From Betaproteobacteria bacterium HGW-Betaproteobacteria-1 (GTDB taxonomy: Bacteria > Pseudomonadota > Gammaproteobacteria > Burkholderiales > Methylophilaceae): a DNA stretch of 64,000 nt. Position numbers and translations under genes: made by a program. Below are positions 54,819-62,851 of this stretch, piece after piece (position 1 is the first letter of the stretch; each line of letters starts with the position of its first letter). Below the pieces are notes generated by a model that saw nothing but the letters and a program-made list of their open reading frames with translations, made no database searches and was not told where the DNA came from. Location of the stretch: contig PHCX01000008.1 of the NCBI GenBank assembly GCA_002842435.1, positions 1 through 64,000 of the forward strand. Reading direction: 5' to 3'.

Positions 54819-56167
54819 CCATAAAACCTGCATGCCTGGTAGTAGATGACGAAACGGATATCCGGGAACTCTTGGTTATGACGCTGGAGCGCATGGGTAT
54901 CTCCACTGACAGCGCAGCCGATGTCGACGATGCAAAATTCCTGCTGAGCCAGCGCCACTATGCACTTTGCCTCACCGACATGCGTCTGCCGGATGGTAAC
55001 GGACTGGATCTCGTCAAACATATCAACAGTAGTTACCCGGGCCTGCCGGTGGCAGTCATCACAGCTTACGGCAGTGCCGACAACGCTGTTTCCGCACTAA
55101 AAGCCGGCGCCTTCGATTACCTGAGCAAGCCCATCTCACTTAACCAACTGCGTCCACTAGTGCAGTCGGCGCTCAAGTTGCCGGCACCGCAAACGCCATC
55201 CATCACCAACCCGGCAATGATAGGCGAATCACCCGCCATGGTGCAGGTCAGGAACCTGATCGAGAAACTGGCAAGAAGCCAGGCACCGGTACATATTTGT
55301 GGCGAGCCGGGCAGCGGTAAGGAGCTGGCGGCCAGACTGATACACCGCAACAGTTCGCGACAGGAAGGTCCCTTTGTCAGCATCAAATGCGGGGCCCTTG
55401 CAGAAAACTTGATGGAAGGCGAGTTGTTCGGATATAAAAAGGGGGCCATCGCCAACGCACAGGAGGACAAACCCGGCCTGTTCCAGGCAGCCAACGGAGG
55501 TACGATTTATCTCGATGAGGTGGCCGATCTGCCACTTTCCATGCAGGTGAAGCTCCTCCGCGTGATTCAGGAAAAGAAGGTGCGCATGGTAGGCGATCAG
55601 CAGGATGTCAGCGTGGATGTCCGCATCATCAGCGCCACACACAGAAACCTTGGCGTAATGATGGAACACGGCCGCTTCAGGCAGGACCTCTATTACCGCC
55701 TCAACGTCATCGGACTAAAAGTTCCGGCACTACGGGATCGTCAAGAAGATATCCCCTTGCTCACCACCGCCCTGTTGGAAAAACTGTCCAGACGAACAAA
55801 CCTGCCACCGCCATCAGTCAATTCGGAAGCCATGCGTTTGCTGAAAAAACGCAACTTCCCCGGCAATGTACGTGAGCTGGAGAACATCCTCGAACGTGCA
55901 CTGGCCTTGTGTGACGGCAAGACGATCGGCGTTGACGACCTGCTTCTGGATCAGGAGGCTGCAGGTACGCTGGCTCCTCCGCTTGAAATCGACAACGGCC
56001 TGCCCTTGCCGGCATTCCTCGAGAATATAGAAAAGACCGCCATCCTCAACGCGCTGGAGAAAACACGGAACAACAAGACCGAAGCTGCCAAGCTGCTGGG
56101 CGTCAGCTTCAGGACCCTACGTTACCGCCTGTCAAAACTGGGGCTGGGCAAGAATCAGGATGATTGA
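54815..56167 (+). CDS. pilR: Sigma-54-dependent response regulator PilR, atypical GAFTGA loop
   Basis: The 450-aa protein has a receiver domain (VVDDETDIREL; phospho-Asp in CLTDMRLPDGNG near 53), AAA+ domain (about 135-365) and a Fis-type HTH at the end (NKTEAAKLLGVSFRTLRYRL). Walker A is GEPGSGKELAAR and Walker B GGTIYLDEVADLP. The sigma-54-contacting loop reads GYKKGAIANAQEDKPG, where PilR normally has G(A/S)FTGA. The Phe-Thr-Gly core is lost, which in other activators abolishes sigma-54 remodelling. It overlaps pilS by 4 bp and ampD by 8 bp. Confidence 0.93.
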   Translation: MTIKPACLVVDDETDIRELLVMTLERMGISTDSAADVDDAKFLLSQRHYALCLTDMRLPDGNGLDLVKHINSSYPGLPVAVITAYGSADNAVSALKAGAFDYLSKPISLNQLRPLVQSALKLPAPQTPSITNPAMIGESPAMVQVRNLIEKLARSQAPVHICGEPGSGKELAARLIHRNSSRQEGPFVSIKCGALAENLMEGELFGYKKGAIANAQEDKPGLFQAANGGTIYLDEVADLPLSMQVKLLRVIQEKKVRMVGDQQDVSVDVRIISATHRNLGVMMEHGRFRQDLYYRLNVIGLKVPALRDRQEDIPLLTTALLEKLSRRTNLPPPSVNSEAMRLLKKRNFPGNVRELENILERALALCDGKTIGVDDLLLDQEAAGTLAPPLEIDNGLPLPAFLENIEKTAILNALEKTRNNKTEAAKLLGVSFRTLRYRLSKLGLGKNQDD

Positions 56168-56684
56168 TTCGCACGGCATCTGCCAAGATGTATTGTTTAT
56201 CGATTCGCCCAACCATGACGAGCGACCGGATGTGCCGATTACGCTGGCAGTCATCCACAACATCAGTCTGCCGCCCGGCGAGTTTGGCGGCAACGGTATC
56301 ATCGAACTGTTCACCAATCGCCTCGACCCTCAGGCGCATCCCTATTTTGCCGAAATCCACCAGCTCAAGGTGTCCTCACATTTCCTCATCCGCCGGGACG
56401 GCAACCTGATCCAGTTCGTATCCTGTTTGCAGCGCGCCTGGCACGCCGGCCAATCAATTTGGCAGAGCCGCGAACGCTGTAACGATTTTTCTGTCGGAAT
56501 TGAGTTGGAAGGCAGCGACCACGAAGCCTTTACCGATGCGCAGTATGCGCAGCTCAATCAGTTGCTCGATGCACTGAAAGCAGCATATCCGATAGAGGCC
56601 GTGGTCGGTCATTCCGACATCGCCCCTGGACGCAAAACCGACCCGGGGCCTTATTTTGACTGGTCAAGAATAAACAACCACTGA
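56160..56684 (+). CDS. ampD: 1,6-anhydro-N-acetylmuramyl-L-alanine amidase AmpD
   Basis: Cytosolic zinc amidase for recycling of anhydromuropeptides. The 174-aa protein has the first zinc His in AVIHNISLPPGEFGG, and HSDIAPGRKTDPGPYFDW with the other His and Asp ligands and catalytic Lys. ATG 56160 lies within the pilR end. No ampE or ampC is nearby. Confidence 0.95.
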   Translation: MIDSHGICQDVLFIDSPNHDERPDVPITLAVIHNISLPPGEFGGNGIIELFTNRLDPQAHPYFAEIHQLKVSSHFLIRRDGNLIQFVSCLQRAWHAGQSIWQSRERCNDFSVGIELEGSDHEAFTDAQYAQLNQLLDALKAAYPIEAVVGHSDIAPGRKTDPGPYFDWSRINNH

Positions 56685-56757
56685 GCGGCGCATAATTTAA
56701 TCCGTCAATGGTAAAAACAATAACGCAAGAATCACCCGAGCAAGAGAGTCACACATC

Positions 56758-57858
56758 ATGTCCAGAACACACTGCCTGCAATTTCTAATCGCCGCCTGTC
56801 TCGGTATGACTTTGCTAGCCTGCGGCAAGAATGACGCCCCGCAACAGAAAAGATCGACGGCCACGCTGGTCAGCGTCGCCGCTGCCGAGACCTCCACGCT
56901 GGAAATTCGCGAGGAAACCGTCGGTAGCCTGGAAGGCCTGATCGACCCTACCGTATCCGCCGAGGTCGCGGGCCGGGTACTGGAAGTCAAGGCGCGGCCG
57001 GGACAGCGCGTGAAGAAGGGCGACGTGCTGGTCATACTGGACCCGACCGACCTCGCCCTGCAGCGCCGCGAAGCACAAGCGGAAGTCGGGCGGATTGAAG
57101 CCCTGCTTGCGAATCAGGAACGCTCATTGGAACGCAACCAGACCTTGGTCGAGAAAAACTTCATCTCCAAGAACGCCCTCGATGAAATCCATACGCAAAA
57201 ATCCGCATACAAGAAGGAACTGGAAGCAGCCCGCGCCAGGCTGGCCAGCATCGAACATACCGGCAGCAAAACGCAGGCCGTAGCCCCGGTCGACGGCATC
57301 ATCGAAGTACAGATCGTCTCGCCCGGAGACTTTGTCAGCATCGGCTCCCCCATGATGCAGATCATCAGCAACCAGCGCTTGCGCGCCCACCTGCCCTATC
57401 CGGAACGTGTCGCGTCCAGAATCAAGCCGGGGCTCAAGGTACGCCTGACCACCCCGACCTCGCCGGAGGAAATCATCTCGGAAGTCCGTGAAATGAAACC
57501 CGTAATCGGTGCCAGCAACCGTGCAATCGACGTGCTGGCCGATGTCATCGGCCAGGAAAACTGGCAGGCGGGCGCCAGCGTCAATGCAGTGGTAGTCATC
57601 GGTGAAACCGAAGCGGTGGTCGTACCGGAACAGAGCGTCGTTCTGCGACCTGCGGGCGATGTGGTCTATGTCATCCGCGACAGCAGGGCAGAACAGAGAA
57701 TTGTGAAAACAGGACTACGGCAGGAAGGCAAAGTCGAGATCATTGAAGGCGTGAAGGCTGGCGAGATCGTCGCTGTCGATGGCGCTTCCTTCCTCACCGA
57801 CCAGGCGGAAGTGACCATCAAGGACACTGCGCCCAGTCAGGAAAAAGCCGCATCATGA
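56758..57858 (+). CDS. RND efflux periplasmic adaptor (membrane fusion protein)
   Basis: The 366-aa lipoprotein (lipobox in LIAACLGMTLLAC, Cys22) links an RND pump to an outer-membrane channel. Domains: lipoyl half (GRVLEVKARPGQRVKKGDVL), alpha-hairpin (about 100-150), lipoyl half (APVDGIIEVQIVSPGDFVSIG), then beta-barrel and membrane-proximal domains. It overlaps the RND gene by 4 bp. No TolC-type outer membrane gene follows, so the pump must share one from elsewhere. Confidence 0.93.
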   Translation: MSRTHCLQFLIAACLGMTLLACGKNDAPQQKRSTATLVSVAAAETSTLEIREETVGSLEGLIDPTVSAEVAGRVLEVKARPGQRVKKGDVLVILDPTDLALQRREAQAEVGRIEALLANQERSLERNQTLVEKNFISKNALDEIHTQKSAYKKELEAARARLASIEHTGSKTQAVAPVDGIIEVQIVSPGDFVSIGSPMMQIISNQRLRAHLPYPERVASRIKPGLKVRLTTPTSPEEIISEVREMKPVIGASNRAIDVLADVIGQENWQAGASVNAVVVIGETEAVVVPEQSVVLRPAGDVVYVIRDSRAEQRIVKTGLRQEGKVEIIEGVKAGEIVAVDGASFLTDQAEVTIKDTAPSQEKAAS

Positions 57859-60800
57859 TTCTCCCCGAGATATCCATCAAACGCCATGTGCTGGCGTGGA
57901 TGTTGTCCGGCCTTTTGGTATTGCTGGGTCTGATCAGCTATCAACGCATCGGCGTCGACCGCTTTCCGTTCATCGAATTTCCCATACTCTCGATCACCAC
58001 CAATCTGGTAGGCGCGAATCCGGACATCATTGATGCCAGTATCACCAGCGTCATCGAAACAGCGGTCAACACTACGCCGGGCATCGAACATATCGCATCC
58101 TCCTCCTCTCCCGGCGTCTCGGTCGTCACCATTACGTTTGCCCTCGACAAGGACATCAATGTTGCCTATAACGAGGTGCAGTCGAATGTCAGCCGGATTT
58201 TGAGACGGCTGCCGGATGACGTGGATCCGCCGATCATCCGCAAGGTGGAAACCAATGCCTCGCCCATCATGTGGCTGGGTCTGACTGGAGACCGCACACC
58301 GCAGCAGCTCAATCTTTACGGCCTGAATATCGTCAAGAAGAAGCTGGAAACGATCAAGGGCGTAGGTGAAGTCCGCCTCGGCGGCCGCCTCGACCGCCGC
58401 ATCCGTATCAACGTCATCCCCGAGCGCATGGCTGCCTACAATATTGTGGCGAACGACCTCATCACCGCTTTCAACAATGAACACGTGCAGCTACCGGGCG
58501 GTTTCCTGGTCGGCGAAAAAGCAGAACAGCTGCTGAAACTGGACCTCGAATATCACAATCTGCGCGATCTGGAAGACATGATCGTCACTTACCGAGATGG
58601 CTCCCCAATCAAGCTCAAGGACATCGCAGAGCTGGAGGACGGCCTGGAGGACCAGCGGCAGGTCGCCCACTATAACGGCCAGCCGACCGTTGGTATCGGT
58701 ATCATCAAGGTATCCAACGCCAATACGGTAGAGATCATTGATGAAGTCAAAAGACGCGTCGACGAGGAGATCCGCCCCAATCTGCCACCGGGCATGTTCA
58801 TCGACATCTCGACCGACGACTCCCTCTTCATCAAGGAGATCGTCAAATCCCTGCAGGAACACCTGATCGAGGGCACCCTGCTGGCCGCTCTCATCGTCTG
58901 GCTGTTCCTGCGTTCGCTGCGCTCCACGCTGATCATCGCGACCGCGATTCCTGTCTCCCTGCTGGGTGCGGTCGCGGTCATGTATTTCTCCGGCTTCACC
59001 TTCAACACCATGACATTACTTGCGCTGTTGCTGTTGATCGGGGTCGTCGTGGATGACGCCATCGTGGTACTGGAGAATATCTTCCGTCACAGGGAAATGC
59101 CGGGGGCCACCGCCATGTCCGCAGCGATCAACGGCAGTCGCGAGGTCGCTTTTGCCGTGGTCGCCGCCACACTGTCGCTGGTCTGCATCTTCGCCCCGGT
59201 GATCTTCATGGACGGCATCATCGGCCAGTTCTTCAAATCCTTTGCCGTGGTCGTCACCTTCGGTGTGCTGGTCTCCCTGTTCGTCTCGTTGACCCTGACG
59301 CCCATGCTTTGCTCGCGCTACCTCAGGGTCGAGACCCAGCACGGCAAGCTCTACAACCTGCTGGACAGATTCTTCCATCGCATGGATGCCTTTTATGCCA
59401 AAAGCCTGAGCTGGGCACTAGTGCATCGCTGGAAAGTGGTTTTCGTGACGATGCTCATCGTGCTGTCCAGCGGCTTTCTGTTCGCGCAGGTCAGCAAGGA
59501 GTTCGTGCCGGAAGCGGATGAAGGCCGGTTCCGCATCTCGTTCAAGACCCCACTCGGTTCGAGTCTGGAATACACCGAAACCCGACTCAACATGATCGAG
59601 GACATCCTGGCTGACTACCCGGACCAGATCGCCAGCTATTTCACGACCATCGGTTTCGGCGCCCAGGGCCAGGTCAATACCGGCAATGCCAATATCCGCA
59701 TGAAAGAACGCGACGAACGCAGCATGAGTCAGCAGGAACTGATGAACAAACTCCGGGAACGGCTGGAACAGATTCCCGGGGTTCGCGCTTTCCCTGCACC
59801 AATCGCCATCGTCGGTGGCCAGCGTTCGGAAAAACTGCAGTTCAGCCTGTCCGGCGACAATCTGGAGCAGGTCGGCACCATCGCCAAGACCATGCAAAAA
59901 CGGCTTACGGAGATGCCGGGCATGGGCCGGGTCGATGTCGATATCGAACTCGACCTGCCACAACTGGTGATGACAGTCGATCGTGTGCGCGCAGCCAGCC
60001 TCGGCATCACGGCACGCGACATCGCCACCGCCATCAGCCTCTATAGTGGCGGCATCGATATCGCCAGCTTTAATGACGAACCGGGCGACGGCCAACGCTA
60101 CAATATCCGCATCAAGGCCAGAGAAGGCAGCCTGACCCAGCCCGAGGACCTGAAAAAGATATTCCTTCGCAGCGGCGATGGCGGGCTGGTACGTCTGGAT
60201 TCCGTGGTCACCTTCAAGCAATCGCTGGGGGCGGCCGTCATCGGCCGCTTCGACCTGCAATACGCCGCGACGCTCTATGCCAGCCCGAGCATTCCGCTTG
60301 ACCAGGCTGTCACCAATGTCAATCAACTTGCCGGCGAGATCCTGCCACCCGGCTATCACATCCGGCTGTCCGGGGAAGCAGAGGAAATGGGTAAAACCAT
60401 CGACAACATGGTTTTCGTCTTTGCGTTGGCGCTTGTCCTGCTGTACATGGTGCTGGCCAGCCAGTTCAACTCTTTCCTGCAGCCGCTGATCGTCATGGTC
60501 GCCCAGCCGCTGGCCGTCATCGGCGGCGTACTGGCATTGCTGCTGACCGGCAACTCGCTCAACATCTTCTCCATGATCGGCATGGTGCTGCTGATCGGCC
60601 TGGTAGCGAAAAACTCCATCCTGCTGGTCGATTTGACCAACCAGTTACGGGAGCAAGGTACCGATATCGACGATGCACTGCGACAGGCATGCCCGATCAG
60701 ATTGCGGCCGGTGTTGATGACTTCGCTGACCGTGATTCTGGCGCTGCTGCCTGCCGCGCTGGGTCTGGGCGCCGGTGCCGAGACCAATGGGCCGCTGGCA

Positions 60801-60923
60801 GTTGCGGTCATCGGCGGCATGATTTCATCCACGCTGCTGACGCTGATTGTGGTTCCGGCGGTCTACTCGCTGGCGACCCACGGCCAGCAGCGCTTTGAAA
60901 AAAGAATGCAGTCCAGTACCTGA
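57855..60923 (+). CDS. RND efflux transporter permease (AcrB/HAE1-like)
   Basis: The 1022-aa inner-membrane proton-driven pump has two six-TM halves with large periplasmic loops. Proton-relay Asp lie in TM4 (LLLIGVVVDDAIVVLENI), and the matching TM10 Lys is in LVAKNSILLVDL. The N-terminus reads LPEISIKRHVLAWMLSGLL. The porter-domain sequence fits the MexF/MdtC-like multidrug group rather than heavy-metal pumps. Substrate cannot be told from sequence. Second gene of the MFP-RND pair. Confidence 0.94.
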   Translation: MILPEISIKRHVLAWMLSGLLVLLGLISYQRIGVDRFPFIEFPILSITTNLVGANPDIIDASITSVIETAVNTTPGIEHIASSSSPGVSVVTITFALDKDINVAYNEVQSNVSRILRRLPDDVDPPIIRKVETNASPIMWLGLTGDRTPQQLNLYGLNIVKKKLETIKGVGEVRLGGRLDRRIRINVIPERMAAYNIVANDLITAFNNEHVQLPGGFLVGEKAEQLLKLDLEYHNLRDLEDMIVTYRDGSPIKLKDIAELEDGLEDQRQVAHYNGQPTVGIGIIKVSNANTVEIIDEVKRRVDEEIRPNLPPGMFIDISTDDSLFIKEIVKSLQEHLIEGTLLAALIVWLFLRSLRSTLIIATAIPVSLLGAVAVMYFSGFTFNTMTLLALLLLIGVVVDDAIVVLENIFRHREMPGATAMSAAINGSREVAFAVVAATLSLVCIFAPVIFMDGIIGQFFKSFAVVVTFGVLVSLFVSLTLTPMLCSRYLRVETQHGKLYNLLDRFFHRMDAFYAKSLSWALVHRWKVVFVTMLIVLSSGFLFAQVSKEFVPEADEGRFRISFKTPLGSSLEYTETRLNMIEDILADYPDQIASYFTTIGFGAQGQVNTGNANIRMKERDERSMSQQELMNKLRERLEQIPGVRAFPAPIAIVGGQRSEKLQFSLSGDNLEQVGTIAKTMQKRLTEMPGMGRVDVDIELDLPQLVMTVDRVRAASLGITARDIATAISLYSGGIDIASFNDEPGDGQRYNIRIKAREGSLTQPEDLKKIFLRSGDGGLVRLDSVVTFKQSLGAAVIGRFDLQYAATLYASPSIPLDQAVTNVNQLAGEILPPGYHIRLSGEAEEMGKTIDNMVFVFALALVLLYMVLASQFNSFLQPLIVMVAQPLAVIGGVLALLLTGNSLNIFSMIGMVLLIGLVAKNSILLVDLTNQLREQGTDIDDALRQACPIRLRPVLMTSLTVILALLPAALGLGAGAETNGPLAVAVIGGMISSTLLTLIVVPAVYSLATHGQQRFEKRMQSST

Positions 60924-60975
60924 CAGACGACGGAATTTCCCGTTACCAGCTAGATAAACCACCAAGGGGAATTCA

Positions 60976-61563
60976 ATGAATAACCGGGTTCAGCAACTGC
61001 TGGAGCAGATCACCGCACTGGAGGATGAGCTACGCACTGCGCTTAGTGAGCAGCCATCCAGCATCTATTTCCAGATCAAGGGCAAACGCGTCGAGTTCGA
61101 AAAATCCGTGCGGGAAGCGCACAGCAGGATGAAGACCAATTTTTTCCGCTGGCTGGTCATCTACCGCCCGCTCAACCTGATCACCGGCCCCATCATCTAC
61201 AGCATGATCATTCCGCTGGTGATCGCCGACATCTTCATCAGCCTCTACCAGTTCACCTGTTTCCCCATCTACGGCATCAAGCGGGTACGACGCGGCGACT
61301 ACATCATCTTTGACCGCCAGCAGCTGAACTACCTGAACTTCATCGAGAAATTCCACTGCACTTACTGTGCCTACGGCAGTGGCATGATTGCCTATATCAG
61401 CGAGATCGTAGCGCGCACCGAACAGTATTTCTGCCCGATCAAACACGCAAGAAAAGTACTGGGCACCCATGCACGCTATGCGCGCTTTCTGGACTTTGGC
61501 GAGGCTGAAGATTACGAGGCAAAGCTGGAGGAATTCCGCCAGCAACTGGCAAAAGAAAAATAA
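60976..61563 (+). CDS. Conserved hypothetical membrane-associated protein
   Basis: I recognise no named domain. The 195-aa protein has a coiled-coil N-terminus (VQQLLEQITALEDELRTAL), a TM hairpin region (LNLITGPIIYSMIIPLVIAD, then IFISLYQFTCFPIYGI), and a conserved-looking FHCTYCAYGSG plus YFCPIKHARK (four Cys and several His), which may bind metal or heme. It is preceded by AAGGGGAA 6 nt before ATG and follows the RND gene by 52 bp. Co-transcription with the pump is possible but no functional link is known. Confidence 0.82.
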   Translation: MNNRVQQLLEQITALEDELRTALSEQPSSIYFQIKGKRVEFEKSVREAHSRMKTNFFRWLVIYRPLNLITGPIIYSMIIPLVIADIFISLYQFTCFPIYGIKRVRRGDYIIFDRQQLNYLNFIEKFHCTYCAYGSGMIAYISEIVARTEQYFCPIKHARKVLGTHARYARFLDFGEAEDYEAKLEEFRQQLAKEK

Positions 61564-61591
61564 TGCAGGTAAAGCGTGACTGCTTTACAGA

Positions 61592-62851
61592 TCAGCCAGC
61601 CAGTTCAGGATTAACCGGCTCGACATTGACCAACCGGTCAACTATCAGGCTGCCCACCATATCGCCTTCCACATTGACCGCAGTTCTGAAGGTGTCCAGC
61701 GCCCGATCGATCGGCAACAGGATGGCAATCGCCTCGGCCGGCAGACCGACCGCCTGCAACACCATGACCATGGTCACCATACCGGCACTGGGGATACCGG
61801 GCGCCCCCATGGCGGCGATCATGGCCGTCAGGAATACCACCATCTGCTGAATCAGATTAAGTTCGATGCCGACCAGGTTGGCGATGAACAGCGCCGCCGC
61901 CGCCTCGTAGAGTGCGGTGCCGTCCATGTTGATGGTGGCGCCGAGCGGGGCAACGAATCCGGCAACATCGCGCTTGACCCCAAGGTTCTCCTCCACGCAA
62001 CGCAGGGTGACCGGCAAGGTAGCGGCACTGGAACTGGTCGCCAGCGCCGTGATCAGGGCTTCGCGCGAGCCACGAAAAAAGGTCAGCGGTGTCATTCCGG
62101 TAAACAGATAAAGCAGTAATGGCAGCACCAGAAGACCATGCAGCATGGTAGTGCCCAGGACAATCGCGATAAACTTGCCCAGGGTTGCGAACATGGCCAG
62201 ATCCTGGGTTGCCGTCAGCTTGATCAGCAGTGCCATGATGCCGAGCGGCGCGATGACCATGACCCAGCCGACGATGCGCATGTTCAGTTCAAGGAACTCC
62301 TGCAACAGCTGATGGATCTGGCGGTAACGCTCGCCGCCCATCACCAGCGCGATGCCGACAATCAAGGCAAACACCACGACTGCCAGCACATTATTTTGTG
62401 CAAAGGCAGCAAACGGATTGACGAATAGCCGGCCGAGAAACTGTGCAAAAAACTGCGGAAGGGTCATCTGCTCGGCATGGAATTGATCCATGGCACCGGC
62501 GAACATGGCGATATGCATGCCTTCGCCCGGCTTGAAGATATTGCTGAACACCATGGCGATGAACACGGCAATCATCATGGTCAGCACGAAATAAGCGAGC
62601 GCCAGTTTCCAGACCCGCCCCATCTGTCCATGCCCCTGCAGGTTGGCGATGCCAACTGCGATGGAGGTAAAGACCAGCGGTATCAGTATCATCTTCAGCA
62701 GATCGATAAAGACACCACCGACGATATTACTGGCATAGAGACCGACGGCGACCGTCCGGCTGTCCGGCTCCAGCATCTGAAAGAGCAGACCTGTTGCGAG
62801 GCCAATAACGGCAGCCAGCAGGATCTGCAGATTCAGTCCTGGCAGCTTCAT
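61592..62851 (-). CDS. Dicarboxylate/amino acid:cation symporter (GltP/DctA family)
   Basis: Sodium- or proton-coupled uptake of glutamate, aspartate or C4-dicarboxylates. The 419-aa protein has about eight TM helices plus two re-entrant hairpins: the Ser-rich loop ALATSSSAATLPVTLRC and the NMDGT motif in PLGATINMDGTALYEA. The C-terminal region LPIDRALDTFRTAVNVEGD holds the substrate-binding Asp and Arg/Thr positions. It overlaps the end of rsmB by 4 bp on the same strand. Confidence 0.93.
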   Translation of the reverse strand: MKLPGLNLQILLAAVIGLATGLLFQMLEPDSRTVAVGLYASNIVGGVFIDLLKMILIPLVFTSIAVGIANLQGHGQMGRVWKLALAYFVLTMMIAVFIAMVFSNIFKPGEGMHIAMFAGAMDQFHAEQMTLPQFFAQFLGRLFVNPFAAFAQNNVLAVVVFALIVGIALVMGGERYRQIHQLLQEFLELNMRIVGWVMVIAPLGIMALLIKLTATQDLAMFATLGKFIAIVLGTTMLHGLLVLPLLLYLFTGMTPLTFFRGSREALITALATSSSAATLPVTLRCVEENLGVKRDVAGFVAPLGATINMDGTALYEAAAALFIANLVGIELNLIQQMVVFLTAMIAAMGAPGIPSAGMVTMVMVLQAVGLPAEAIAILLPIDRALDTFRTAVNVEGDMVGSLIVDRLVNVEPVNPELAG

